Numbered from the stretch's first letter, positions 13,083 to 26,231 are shown. The stretch is DNA of 64,000 bases from Capitella teleta (GCA_000328365.1 KB299137.1:629355-693354); one strand, 5' to 3'. The notes: a model not told the origin generated them from the letters alone. A program made the numbers and translations.

Positions 13083-13640
13083 TAGACCACGGAGCCGCCG
13101 CCAATATATACTAGCCGCCGCCGATTGGCGTTTAGCCAGCCGTCGCCGATTGGTGCCGTCGGTCAGTCGCTATCAGTCGATCATTATCATTTATTTGGAT
13201 TTAAAATACTTATAAGAAGTTACCATTTGTACAATTCTTTGTACACTGTGTTTATGGTATTGTTTATATAATTGTTTATATAATTGCTATCTCATGGGAT
13301 AACCTCAGCTCTCTATGGAAGTAGATTTTATTCAGTTTGCCTCATTAAAATTAATGTAATGATTCATTTCATTTTGCAATTTTTACAAAAAATAGCATGG
13401 TCAAGTGACGATTTTGAGGCTACCAAATGTCTCTATATATTTCTCAAAGCAACCGCTTAATCCGTTTATGGAGTGCATATTTACACTATAATTATATATA
13501 TGAAGCTACCATTCTTGAATGGGTGGAAATGAATGATACAATGTTCTTATATAGATGACTAAGGTCACCGTAAATTAGAAAAGTCATGCTGCTAACTTCG
13601 TCATTATAATCCAGAATTGCTCTCAGCTGATCTCTATAAT
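13083..13640 (+). mobile_element. Partial copy of the TIR element (5' part)
   Basis: It begins TAGACCACGGAGCCGCCGCC, matching the left end of the full copy at 62392, and continues through GCCGATTGG repeats and ATAAGAAGTTACCATTTGTAC. After about 350 bp it holds a segment (about 13390-13540) that recurs inverted at 34820-34985. It runs into an (AAT)n array and is followed, after an assembly gap, by a second copy. The central part of the full element is not present here. Confidence 0.65.
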
Positions 13641-13670
13641 GATAATAATATTTATAATAACAAGAATAAA

Positions 13671-13831
<161 letters not shown>

Positions 13832-13881
13832 NNNNNNNNNNNNNNNNNNNNNNNNNNNNNNNNNNNNNNNNNNNNNNNNNN
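13832..13881. other. Assembly gap, 50 N
   Basis: Exactly 50 N. The true length is unknown. It sits between a microsatellite and a repeat copy, a typical place for assembly failure. Confidence 1.
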
Positions 13882-15005
13882 AGCCAGCCGCCGCCGATTG
13901 GTGCCGGCTCTCAGCCGATTCAATCCAAATACGTGTATTTTACATTCAGTATTATAAGAAGTTACCATTTGTACAAGTCATCAGTGTGTTTATGGTATTG
14001 TTTATATGATTGCAATCTTATGGAATAATCTCAGCTCTCTGCGGAAGAACATTTTATTCAGATAGCCTCATTAAAATTAATGTAATGATTCATGCCATTC
14101 TATACACATGCGAGGGATGTCTCCAAAATTTTTGGTCTGACATAGGTTGGACAGCATACGTAGCATTACGTACTAGGGTTAATGTAAAAAAATTCTTCGC
14201 GAGAAGATGATTGGTTGTTAGCTACAGGTATATTTTCGGTATTTACCTGGCATTAAGCCTACCACTTTTTGATTGGTTGTACTTTTACTGTTATAACTTA
14301 TAGCACTGACGCACCCTCATTTCAGAATTCAGAGGCCAAAAATAATTTGAATTGGCCTCTCGTAACACTTGGTTCATTACACTGCTTGTCTTCATGCGTT
14401 GCTTATGTTGGTCTGAAAAATGAGTGGAATTCTATAATTTTATCTGCAATTAATTAAACTATATACATGTAACACAGAGGTTGCCCAACCATTGCAAACC
14501 GAAAAATAAAACCTGCAAGTTTTTCATTCAAGATCCTGATGCGACAACTCATTCGGTTCATCCTTTTTCCTCTTTCAACATGTTCCTCTAATTGCTTCCT
14601 CTTCCCGCTGCATATATTATTTACTTGCACTTAAAAGTTCTTATAACCCAGCTGAATTTGCATCATAAAACAAACAAAGTGGTAATGGTGTTCATAAAAA
14701 TGCCATAAATGACCCATTGAACTTAACGCAAGAAAGTGTAAGTGGGACATCATAGGATTTGGAAATCGTTTGATCTTAAAACCACCACACCAGTATAGTA
14801 CTACACGTATAGAGAGAGGTGTATGTGTACTCGTTTGTATCAACTGCTGGCATCATTATACATATAGGATGATATATAGCAACCATAGCAAAGCCAGTTC
14901 AAGCCGCTGTTGACAGCCGATCAAAATGCTGAGCCGATATCTCTGATTGGTGGAGCGGCTTAAGCAGCTATCGCCAGTAATTTTTATTGCAGCCAGCCGA
15001 TGCGA
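13882..15005 (+). mobile_element. Second copy of the TIR element, 3' end missing
   Basis: This segment matches about 62447-63790 nearly base for base over long stretches, including an identical 70-codon minus-strand frame (14631-14843 against 63436-63648). Compared with 62-64 kb it lacks a roughly 300-bp insertion (about 62735-63065 there). Its match stops at about 15001, just short of the terminal GGGGTCTA. Its left end is hidden by the gap. It is non-coding and therefore non-autonomous. Confidence 0.75.
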
Positions 15006-15757
15006 TATTTCTTTACACAACCTCACGATGATATATATTGACAACTTACCGGTCAGTAGACTAAGTCAAAAACCCTTGAGAGGGAGAATTTCACATCAAT
15101 TTCTTTCCAACAATAAACCATAAAATATTTTTTGTTTGTTCGCCACACCGCACAACTCATTCAAGTTAAATTTATATTGTTCACCTGGATTAGAAATACT
15201 CTTGAATAAAACTAAAACACAAGCATTTCTAATTCTCAAACTTCAAGATCAAGTCACAGGGCAAAGGAATTGGAGCAAAAATTTCCCATTGCAAACATAT
15301 GAAAGAACCCAAGTCAAGTGGAAATAAATGCCTATTTAGCTGTTCACAACTTTTCTGCGGCTTTGGCAATACGTGTGCACTCTACTGCGTGCCGGGGTTT
15401 CTTATGCTATGAGCGGTTTAACAATACTATTAATTAATCTTACCTGTAGGTCTATATGCTGAAGCTATAAGCCAGACTAAGAACTCGGACGAGATGTGTT
15501 GGTGGGTGAAGTGAACATGTCAACGAGAGGGTTTCAGTGTGCAACACTTGAGAAATTTGAGGCATTTTCGGCACCTGAACCACAATGTTTCTATTACTTA
15601 GATCTGCCACTCAAAAGCATCAGAACAAGATTCATAAAAAGCGGTAGCTCCGACCGCGAAATCTGAAAATCATGAGAAACATTTAAAAGCCATAAACAAT
15701 TGAAACAAATTTCTAAGAAATCGGTAGACTAGTTCAATGTTGTGAAGTCATTGAGCT
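15006..15757. other. Intergenic region without a recognised gene
   Basis: About 750 bp with no supported feature. A short plus-strand open frame (15136-15327) has no family resemblance. Confidence 0.5.
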
Positions 15758-17185
15758 AGAAAAAAGTACCAACAATTCGGGCAAAACGAGAGAGTGATTT
15801 TTATCATATTCAACATCCCTAGTTTACTATGGATAGAAAACACGTTTTGAACATGGTAGGGGTGTGTCCAAAAGGATAATATTACATAATTTCTAAATGT
15901 ATTTAGTGTGAGCTCCACAAACTATCTTACGTACGTCCATTGATTTTCATTTCAAAATATTATTGCTGCATTTATAAATAATTTAATTATAATTATATTA
16001 ATTAATTTAATTAATTTATATATAATTTAATATTTTTAAAACTCATAATGCGGATATCAGTTGCACCCTAAGCTGGAAAAAAATTACTTTTGGCTGAAAT
16101 GTACGAATTTAGGACCGATTTTGAATATTTTTTAAAAATATGTCTCAGATAGTTTCTTATAACTCTGCTAAAATTGTGAGTGATTGTGAGTGATCGCGAA
16201 GAGAGCAAAATCAGATGAGCCCCTGAACGAGCATTAAGGAATGTCATTTGTTGCCTGGCCCTTTAATCCAAACTGTAGTTTGTTTTGATTTTAGGAGATA
16301 AATATTAGTGCTACTGTCACAACAACAGCACTCTCAAACAAAACAATAGAACGAGAGCGTTGCATTAATCATGCGTTCAATGAAGCGTATCCATGGTCCG
16401 GGGCCCTGTTTGCCGCCAAAAATGGAAATATCGCGGAATGTTGAGTGCCCATTATTAATTGAGATAAATCGGCATAAATTTTCGATGAAATTGATATACA
16501 AATTATAGGAATAGTAGCATGACATGTTAGACTAACCATACAAATTATTTATTTCTGCTATTTTAGTGTGTTTTATACACTGCAATCTGTTTTGTAACAC
16601 TTTCTCGGAAATCGCAACGCCATTGAAAAGCATTGAGATCTTTAACATGGCGTAGATAGACTATTTTTGGCCCACTCTGCCGAGCCATACGCCATCTTCA
16701 CGGGTTTGACGGTGTGGCAGTGTCGCCTTCCTTGCATGTCATCCAGCATCGCTAACCTCCTCCCTCCTCAACCCCCTTTTCCTTCTGCTCTCTCCTCCAG
16801 AAACGTTCTCAACAATCGTTCTGATCTCATGATGTGACCGATCCATCGTGCCTGCCTCTTCCAGATGGCGACTTTCAAGCTTCTCTTTCCACCCACTCTC
16901 TATAAACACATTTATAATATATATTTCACGAGTGCTTTCTGCTGCGGATCCTTTCCATACTCCTCCAAATCCACATCTGAAAATTCTCCAGTCTAAACAC
17001 TAAACACGTTTAGAAATACGTAATATTGTCCTTTTGGACACACCCCTACCATGTTCAAAACGTGATTTCCATTCATAAGCTACCACTTTGATACTGGTAT
17101 CACGCCAAAACATTAACTAGGGATCTTGAATATTATAGAAATCATTGTCTCGTTTTGCCCGAATTGTTGGTACCTTTTTTCTTCT
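15758..17185. mobile_element. Structure with long terminal inverted repeats, about 1.4 kb
   Basis: Two arms, 15758-15911 and 16994-17185, are inverted copies. Both contain GTACCAACAATTCGGGCAAA, AACATGGTAGGGGTGTGTCC and TTTCTAAA read in opposite senses. The right arm has about 35 extra bases in the middle. The roughly 1.08-kb interior shows no transposase or other coding frame. This is the form of a non-autonomous DNA element or foldback element. Alternatively it is two separate opposite insertions of one short repeat. The family is not recognised. Confidence 0.65.
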
Positions 17186-17763
17186 GGAATTTGGGCTGCC
17201 AGCTGTTTATCAATCTGTTTGTATTCGCATGCAAATTAAGGAGATTCGTATTCTTGAAAATAATAAAGGCCACGATGGCCGGAATAAGACATGTAGATAG
17301 CGATGCCACTCCCCTCGAGTTCGCGATACAATATTTCTCTTTTGGGATGGATCTTGTGTCACCTGCTGCCGTTTATATAGGACCTCCGTTGAATAACACA
17401 TATTCGGAAAAGCATATTGTTGATAATTTTTAATAAAATCTCTTGATGCCAAGGGTTATACATAATAATAAAATATCGATACACTTGACCTATGCTACTA
17501 TACAGTACAACAATATAATTAAAGTATTACGACTGAGAAGATACATCAAGACTACAATAGTACTTAATTCATGGTAGACATATACATGCATGCAGCAGAT
17601 GATATTCTGTTCACGTTAAGCTTACAAACTTAAAATTAACATAACATCAAATGCGAGAAATAAAAGAGCAAAATGTAGACATGGTTTTCTTTTCAAGCAA
17701 GCTGAAGGATGCTGCTCTCTGCTGATTGGCTGCAATTATCACATGACCCGCAGTTCCTTTTGG
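17186..17763. other. 3' flank of the M13 peptidase gene
   Basis: About 580 bp between the inverted-repeat structure and the stop codon of the minus-strand peptidase gene. It presumably contains that gene's 3' UTR. No other feature is seen. Confidence 0.5.
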
Positions 17764-18516
17764 TCACCATAACGAGCACTTGTGAACGGGATTCATACGG
17801 CTTCCGCTGCGACATTGGTATACTTCGGCGAATTCATGAGAATTGGACAGAGGACCCAGAACCCTGTAAACAGAGTTCGAATTGTGGATTCCAAGTTCAA
17901 TTGAATCGCGTCACCTGATCGGTCCTGGACTGTGCACCGAGGTCCGGATTTTATGCAGAGCTTCTTCATCGCGCATAATTCCGCACCAAATCTTCATTTT
18001 GAAAAAAAAAATAAAAAAATAAAAATAAAACGTTAAATTTGCGATATGGAAATTAAGTTTTGTAGCTTATGGATAACGGCAACACGGATAGAAGGAGGGT
18101 TTTTATGAATTTGTACCTGTGCATAATTGAGGAAGAAGAGTTGATTGTGGTTGAGGTCAATACCCGGGAGTGGTTGCTCCTCGCCATTCCGCTTCACCCA
18201 TTTTTGATACGCCTGGTAAATACAAACATTGTAACCAATTGCATCATACACATTTGGCTCTACTTTAAACTGTTTTGTTATTATTATTATAATAACTATA
18301 CATACACAATAGTCAAAGTTCATGCCAACATGAGCACACAATTGGGGTTGACGCCTGGTGTTGAACCGTGACATTTATTCCCTTCGTATAATTATCCTGA
18401 GCAACAAAAGACACTATACACTTTTTATTCATTGTACTATGGGCTCAAAAGAATTTGAACTCTTCATAATCAGTTACATATGTTCTAAAATCCTAAATGG
18501 TCACTCAATGAATTCA

Positions 18517-18550
<34 letters not shown>

Positions 18551-18586
18551 CGAAAAAAAACAAACAAACAAACAAAAACAAAAACA

Positions 18587-18618
<32 letters not shown>

Positions 18619-21600
18619 CAGAAAATTTTGCTTGGTTGAACAAAAATATAAATAAACAAAGAAAGTTGTTCAGTTCGGATATCTCCCAAAATCATGCATG
18701 GAAATTAATCAAACATTAGTCATTAATTTCTTTCTCTCTTCAGTGGGTCGCGAGTTGATTGCCACCTTTCGTTTCTCAATGCACCCTCTAAGCTCTTAGG
18801 AAAGAGGGTGCGCTAAAGGGATAATTCAGGCTGCCGTTCTTATACAACATGTTTCGCGCTTTTTTAGCCGCACCAGGGTTACACTGCTCACCCTAATCCT
18901 GCAATCCTGTTGAGTCACCTCCGAGACCGTTTCCGTCCATCTACCGGACTGCAGACGATATCATCGCATTCCACGGTCGCCCAATAAGTAAGCAAACATT
19001 TCGACGATGACTTCAAAACGCATTAATTAGGGACCATTAATTAATTAATTGGGGACCATTAATTGGGGACCATTAATTGGCCGTTTTGCTGGCACTGCGC
19101 TTGGTGTTTTCTTCTGGAAGCGAGAGGAAATCTAAGTTAAAAAATATTTTTTTCTAGGCTTAATAGATTTTTATAATTTTATTAATATTAATTAGTTGAC
19201 TATTTTGCAGGTAGAGCGCTAGATCGCGATTCGCAACGCACAATACATGAATTTTAATTCGTAGTATATAAAGCATTCAAAGTTTATGTTATTCATTTAT
19301 ATTTGATTTATCGGTCGAGCAATAATTACACGTATAATTATAATAAAAATTATTTACGTAAAAGAGTAAAATCCACAAAGATTGTACTCTTATACGCTAA
19401 CACGAATCTAAACAATGAGTTAAAACATTGTAAAAAGGACATTTAAAAGTTGACGGTGATGGAGCAGATCGACGATGGTGAAGTGAATCATTATAAAAAG
19501 AAGAGCATAATGACTAAAAGTGGCATTCTGAACATATGATACACGAGTAGAAGGTACATAATTAGTAAAATAGTTAATTTAAGTTTTAACCTTTTTCATT
19601 TTTAGCCAGCTGTGGCTTGTGGACTCGAACCCAAGTCATGAGATTTTCGCTCAAACGCCAAGGCTAAAGTCACTCAGCAACGGTTCACGCGCAAAAGTGA
19701 ATTCATTTCATCACGAAACGATTGCTTAATTACCCGTACACCGTATTTTGAATTTGAACTAATTACGGGTAGTTAGTGTAAGCAAAAGAAGTCGTTGTGA
19801 TGAAGAGAACTGCTATGTTGAACCTACTGACATTAAAGCCACAACAGCTCCGTGCATTCTCCCTGAATGACTGACGCAGAGCACTATTGATAGTATTATT
19901 TATGAGGTTATATCTTTTAGAAATAGAAGATGTAAATAAAGAGAAACTCGAACGTCAGATTGTATCAGTGCCGAAGCAAAGACACTTTAATCCAATCAAC
20001 CTGAACCTGAACCTGAAGGGGCTTGGCGATAAACTTCCATGGAGATGATAATCATGATTTCTCGATGTCGTGCTGAATGAATAATTAATTCTTATCAGCC
20101 TAATTGAAGTAACGAGCAAAGCAACAAGGGACATCTTTAATTCATTCGTACGAACAGATGGCTTTTGTGGCGGGAAACAACGCAATTAAAAACAAAATGA
20201 ATCTGATCTGGAATCAAATCTTGCCCCTTCAAGCAATTGACCGTGGTCTCTTTCATAATTATTCTTTGATTAATTATGTTTACTCCGTGTCACACGAAAT
20301 CGAGTTTGAGAATGAAGCAATATTCTGCAAATCTAGGCCTGAAGTTCACTGTATTTCAATCCAACCCCCGAATCAAATCGCGCCTCTTTCTTGCCAAAAT
20401 TGACTCTCTCCAGCGAAAATTCCGCTGAAGCATATAGGTGAATGTTACTCGCAGTTTGAGCACAATGTGAAATTTGTCCAGCATATATAAAGTCATTCAA
20501 GGGAGGGTGTAGTGCATCGTTCATTTTTTTTTTTTTTTTTTTTTTTTTTTACCGCAACGGAAACGAGGACGATGTCAATTTCTTTTCTGTTGTTCATTTC
20601 GCCTTTAATTCTATAAAATGAAAGAACCGGTTGGTTGGTTGGTTCTCGATTCCGCAGACATTGATCTAGATTATTTGTTGGCTCCCCAAAGTGGGATTAC
20701 AGACGGTATTCTGATTTGAGCCATATATATATCATAGAGTGAGGAAGTTTAGTTAATCTGACAGACACTGTGGGTGTGTATTTTTTTTTTTTTTCCGAGG
20801 TTCTTTTTTGAGATTTTCTTCAAATGGCATAATTCAATCGTTTGCCGCATTCCAACCGCATTTCACATCATTCCTGTTAGCATTCCAAAACGCCGAACGC
20901 AAAACGATTTTGCCGACGGCACCGCCTCAGTGTCACAAAGTTAATAACACGTCGTGCAGACCGACGGTAAATATCTACCACACTGAAAATTTCGAATAAA
21001 AGAGAATTTGTTGACCAATCCGCAGTGTCGCTTGAGCCATGTATTTGTGTGCCTTAAATAATCTTCGGTCGCAAATAGACCATGTCGGTGTCGGAAAGCG
21101 AGGCGCTTAACACGGGAACAGGTCCTCTTCGTACAAATTACTGTCGTTATGCACGGCAACGGTTCCATGCAGCAAGGAAACATTACATTGAGGCCAATAA
21201 CTTACTCTGTAGGATTCTTTTAGACCCCCGTTGTCAGCTATATTTTCTCCTTGGGTATTTCTCCCATTTATCTATAAAACAAAGTTGAAATCGCTGAATT
21301 TATAATATCAGTGACCTCACGGAGTATCCAAAGGGTTCGAGGGTGTACTTCGAATACTGATCAATGGTGCACTGCGCTTGTTCGCGAAACCTCTCAATCG
21401 TTTCATTGTTCCACCATTGTCGCAAGTTTCCCTCTTTATTATACTGACGACCTTGAATAAAAATAGAGGTCAACGTCATGACCAAAGTCATTATATTTAC
21501 CTTTATCGTCGAATCCGTGAGTGATTTCATGACCGATCACTACGCCGATGCCTCCGTAGTTCAAAGATCTGATCAAGGCACAAATTTACAACTTTTTAAT

Positions 21601-24600
21601 CATAAACAATTGTGACATAGCTCTGTACATGTTTATGGATTGGGGTTAGTCCGTACGTTTAGGGTACTTACTTGGGGAATTCAGCGCTGTAGAACAGAGG
21701 CTGTAGAATCCCAGCAGGAAATACTGCAAGCAAATTATTCATTTCATTTATTCAATTCATTCAGAGGGGCAGCAGACACATATACATACATGGTCACATC
21801 TTATCTCAACTTATTACTTATCTTATCTTCGAGTGCAACTCACCGATGTCGTTCATATTTGGATTATAAAAAGCGTTAACGACGGCGGGATCCTGGTGCC
21901 ACCTCCAGATGAAATGAATTGAGACGAAATTGACGAAATAATCACAACTTACTGATCTTTCTTCACGGTTTCCCTAAGTTGCTTGAGATTCTGATAAGCT
22001 CCGTGAGCTTCAACTTTGAGAACGTTCTCGAAGTAGGCACTGCTGTTGAATTGCAGCTGAAATGAACAATTTGAAATTGAAAGTCAATACACGCAATTGA
22101 CACTCTCACCCCGGCGTAAATCTTGTCCAATTCGGTTGCATTTAATATGAACTCTGGGTATCCGATTCGCTCGTTCATTGCATTTGCCTGTGGATGTAGA
22201 TATATGTAGGTCAAGGTCATAAAAATAGGCCACTGACCTTTTCCATGGCAACTGCTTTTGTCTCGTCATCCATCCAATCACTTTCCATCAATATTTCGTT
22301 GAAGGCTTCTCGCAAATTGTGAATCATTTCGAGGGCCTGGGGAAGAGACAGATGAAGATGAAGACAGAGTCGTTTTCTGCAGTTTACCGTGTCTTTGCTC
22401 TCCTTCCTAAAATAGTCCTTGATGAATAGCTTGCCCACCGCCATGCCCATGCGTTCGTTAACATATTCGATACACTTTTGCCATCGGACTTTGTCTCGAG
22501 ACACGCCCTGAATAAATGTATGCAGTTAAAGGTGTTGTTTCCATGGCAATCATACACAATTAATACATAACCAATTTCCTATCTTCAATGCCTTACCTGT
22601 AGAACGCGGAGATACTCTCCCCTTTGCTTTTGGAATTTCTCCGTCATCTCTGGTGACAGACCTAGCAGCAGTCTCCACAGACAATAATTGGTCAATGTCT
22701 TCTTGTCCGTGGCCACTATGAGATTTCCAAGTTTGTGAATATATTCCATTGCCATGGAGACCACTTCTTCATCTTCTGTAACATTCACTGGGAGGTAGGT
22801 CTTAAAGTACGTCATCCAGTCGAACTGGAAAGTGGCCCGAATGTGACATTGATAACGTGTGCATTGAGTGACAGACCTGGGGTACTTTATTACGTAACTC
22901 GCGTAGGGAAAGCTTCTGGTACATGGCTCCCGTGTCATGACGCTCGATTTGGGGCGTTGTGATCTGAAATAATGATACAAATAAGGCGATTTCGGAAGTC
23001 CAGCCGTGATAAATATCATACATTTATAAAGTCAATCAATCATCTGATGAAAACACAAGGCTTTCGTTCATTTCAACGACGTCTGAACTTTGAACTTTGA
23101 AGTGACAAGTAACCTTTGTGGAATCCTTACGACTTCTGTGTTATTCGATTACTCATTTTGTTCAAATTACCAATGACTGTCGCATATTCAGCCGACGGCT
23201 TTTGCGATTCAGAACGAAGTGCTTCAAAGGATTCTGACCGAAGCGAATCTCAAACTGACTGGATCGCATGTCGACAAACTGGTGAACCAATCTTATGCAC
23301 CGAGAGCTGCACGAACAAACGAATTATATATAGAGGCCGATTGGTGTCCAATTTTTAATAAATACAATACGTCTGCATGCATGCAATACTTGGAAAGCTG
23401 CTGATGACATTGAACTAGTTGCTGGATGAAATAAAAAAGGCAGGAAGGGCAATTTGCAATCAGACTAAGGTCGGAGGTCAGAGGGGAGCGCCCTCTGAGA
23501 GGGGGGCGCCCTCTGACACAAGCGAGTGGCGTTACGTGAAAGTGTCAAATGGGAAGAAGGGGTTTGGGGGAAGACCCCAGTTAAGTACTGCACTGCATGA
23601 AATCGATGAGCTTATCGTAAAATGAAAAGTGAAACAAACAAGCAAACAAATAAAATATAAAATGAAAATTAACAATAAAAAAGCAAACTTACGTTTGCGA
23701 GGGCAATTTCAAAGTCCAGCACCAGCTGCATTTGCCTCGCAGCCTCATCGCTCTCCGCTCCGAGGAGTGTCGCAATTTGCGTCATGTATTTGAAGTAGGC
23801 TTGTTTGTACTCAAGGTCCATATCTTTTAAGTAGTACTCTCGGCTCGGCATACCAAGAGTAGGCTGATCCAGCTGCAATTAAACCATCAACGACGATGAC
23901 ATCTCTTCACCTGAAGTTTACCTGAACGATGTACACCGAAGAGTTCTTGTCATCGGGGGCCACCCACGACTCCAGTAGGATAGGTGCGTTGTATACCTTC
24001 CGGAGTTTCCCTAAGAGTTTCTCGAACTGCCAGTCCTGGTCAGTTGACCATGATGGGTCTAGCACTGGCCAGCCACCCATGTCCTTGAGAATGGCATGAA
24101 CTGGCTTATCCCCAACAACTTCGATGATATCTTGAAAATGCATAAAGCAAATAGATTATGCAATGGTGTCCACGTTTACTTACTGGTATCTATGCATGAC
24201 TGGTAGAGAACTTTGGCTTTCAACGTGGACTCTGTGTCATATGGTTTTGGTGAGCTCTCCTCAAGGAGACCTGTAGTTGATAATACCGATAAGGGTGGGT
24301 GCGAGGGGATTACGAATGGACTGTTTACCCTTTAGTTTGACTTGCAATTCGTCGTGAAGTTTCTCAAAAGTATTGTAGCTCGATTTATCTTCTGGGATAA
24401 TGTGAATTCTGTTCCACTCTCCGCACGCGTATTGGAAAAAGTCTTCGCAAGGGTCAGCTGTCTTGTCCATGCCAGCTAATAGCTGCGCAGCTGTAAATGT
24501 TAATGTCGAACATTTCCCAGAATTGGGTCACAATTTTCCTTCTGTTTACTAAAGAGAATTTGGATTCTATAGTAGGTTTTTGAACTCGCTACTACCTACA

Positions 24601-26231
24601 AGCGACAACTGAGCAATGTCCAGACAACCATAATCGTGTGCACAAGGGGTGATCACTATGACGTAACGCGAAGGTCCGCCTGTCTCCATTAAAGCTTATC
24701 GTCAGTAGCTCAGTTACCAATATAGGGCCTAATAGTACTATATACGTCTCAAGATCACATATACATACATCTTATAGCAATTACTCCCTGAATGACCTTG
24801 ACCGTGAACTTGACCCAATTGGCCTAGAAAAGCAGTACTTATTTAATAGGATGATCCAAGGCCATGTATTGGATTTCCGGGTGAATAAGTACAATTTTTT
24901 TAATGGGAGAGATGAAGGACTGAAATTTGAGGATTGTGTTGGTTTGTAGTACAATGTACCGTACCTGTGGTGACGCAGGACTCTGTCGTACACACGGATT
25001 GTGTTCTTCCTAATCAAAGAAAGGGAAACAAAATGAGGGAACATCCGTCGTGAAATTTGAAAGCGTATCCGATTACCTCCATCTCATTGTTGAATGTGTG
25101 AAAATTTCAATGCAATCATCGATAACATATAATGTACCCCTGATTTCGGAGATTTGTAATTTCATGATGCTGCAGCTTCAATATACAATCAAATACTTCT
25201 GCATTGTAATTGTTTTTACATTTTGATATCAAGATATTGAATTCAATTTGATTTGTGCCAAAATTCAAACATGTAAATTGGACTATAGTATGCGTGTACA
25301 CGTAGAAAACGAGGTCAAATAAGGTCTCTTGACCCGCATTGAAATATTAAAACTGAAACATTAAACGCATAATAATTATACCCATATATTACGTCACTTC
25401 AATGGCCTACAGATGTATGGATCGTCATTTTATAGAAGAATTCGAGAAATGCTTCGATCAGAAAATGATTTCTCCAATTCACAACAGCTGTGCCCAGCAT
25501 AAAAACTGCCATCAAATAATTTTGTTTATGGACTTAAAGATGAGATTTATTTTATTGAAAGTACCTCTCTCTCTATTTTGTAAATATTTTTTTCTTTCAA
25601 ACTTGGGTTGCAGCAAGAAAAAAGAAAAAAATAAGAAAAGGAAAATGAAGTTATAAGTGACAGAAATTACAATCAATACCTATTATTTTTACTACTACTA
25701 TAATCCAAGATTTCAATTCTGAGGTTTTAAATGTTCGTGAAACTGACCTGAAGATTTGGTGATTAGCAATATGATGAGGAAGATGCAGATGACCGTGAGC
25801 AGAGTGCACACGAGGGGAAGCACGACCCTCTTGCATCTCCGGGGTCCGTTTCCTTCAGGATCCTTGTAAACCACGGTCAGATGTCCAGCTCCTCCATTTT
25901 GCTTTCCGTCTGCTCCCTGGACGTCAGCAGCGGCGGAAGGGGCTGGTTTGTATTTCGTTTCCACTTTGCTCTGCATGACGCAGCTCTTTAATCCATATCT
26001 AGAATTGCGTGCAGGTGGATGGGTGACCGTCAACTGAAAAGTGGCCGCGGGTGAAAACGAGCATAGAGAAAAAGAATTAGGAGGAGGAGGTGAAGGAGGT
26101 GGAGGAGGAGGAGGAGGAGGAGACTCTTCTGCAACCTCTGCCCCCTCTTCCCCGCCCTCCGCAGATGAATAGTGAAGAGGACAACTGCTGGACATTGCTG
26201 AACGGGTTTTTTTTATTGCGAAGATTAGCAT
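17764..26231 (-). CDS. Neprilysin/ECE-like M13 zinc metallopeptidase, 20 exons
   Basis: Type II membrane peptidase that cleaves extracellular oligopeptides. Exons, 5' to 3': 26231 or 25976 to 25748, 25009-24965, 24490-24329, 24270-24184, 24130-23922, 23872-23693, 22963-22877, 22824-22597, 22507-22388, 22336-22238, 22187-22110, 22056-21953, 21902-21844, 21723-21672, 21568-21501, 21451-21321, 21271-21206, 18212-18117, 17991-17915, 17863-17764. All junctions are in phase. From ATG 25976 it is 758 residues (family about 750): a cytosolic tail, one membrane helix (51-73), the N-terminal Cys motif [24 protein letters not shown], substrate-binding NAFYN (552), zinc site HEITH (593-597), third ligand and Asp in GENIADNGG (655-659), and C-terminal CSLW. 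The usual TLGEN reads TQGEN. An upstream in-frame ATG at 26231 would add 85 residues with a poly-Pro run; which start is used is open. The gene looks intact; NEP versus ECE subtype is undecided. Confidence 0.95.
18519..18620. repeat. Poly-A followed by (AAAAC)n low-complexity tract
   Basis: About 30 A, then repeats of AAACA and AAAAAC. A Lys-rich frame and its antisense Phe-rich frame across it are artefacts. Poly-A plus a simple tail could mark the 3' end of a retroposed element, but no body is recognised upstream. Confidence 0.85.
19615..19690 (-). repeat. tRNA-like relic (possible SINE head)
   Basis: On the minus strand a perfect B-box-like GGTTCGAGTCC lies at 19631-19621, preceded by an A-box-like TTTAGCCTTGGCG and by a GAG/CTC anticodon-arm-like stem with a 7-base loop. 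The 5' and 3' ends do not form an acceptor stem and position 33 is not T, so it is not a functional tRNA gene. A tRNA-derived SINE fragment or tRNA pseudogene is the best reading. Confidence 0.4.

Larger units (their letters stand above)
18213..21205 (-). other. Large intron of the M13 gene
   Basis: A 3-kb intron separating exon 17 (ending at 21206) from exon 18 (starting at 18212); every other intron of this gene except the first, the second and the sixth is under about 150 bp. It holds a run of about 30 A followed by an (AAAAC/AAACA)n tract at 18519-18620, a triplicated GGGGACCATTAATT motif at 19020-19083, a tRNA-like relic at 19615-19685 and a poly-T run at 20525-20550. No coding frame inside it is convincing. 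Confidence 0.7.

Noticed and set aside
17155-17452. Open frames on both strands near 17.2-17.45 kb
   Set aside because: They overlap the right arm of the inverted-repeat structure and have no recognisable motif; the real coding of this area (M13 last exons) starts at 17764.
18358-18695. Lys-rich frame and its Phe-rich antisense
   Set aside because: Both cross the poly-A/(AAAAC)n tract inside the M13 intron and have no domain features.
19615-19690. Functional tRNA gene on the minus strand
   Set aside because: The B box is good, but there is no acceptor stem and the anticodon loop lacks the invariant T; kept only as a relic.
23116-23625. Plus-strand frames inside the M13 gene between 23.1 and 23.6 kb
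   Set aside because: They lie in the 0.7-kb intron between exons 6 and 7 and lack any family features or matching splice phases.
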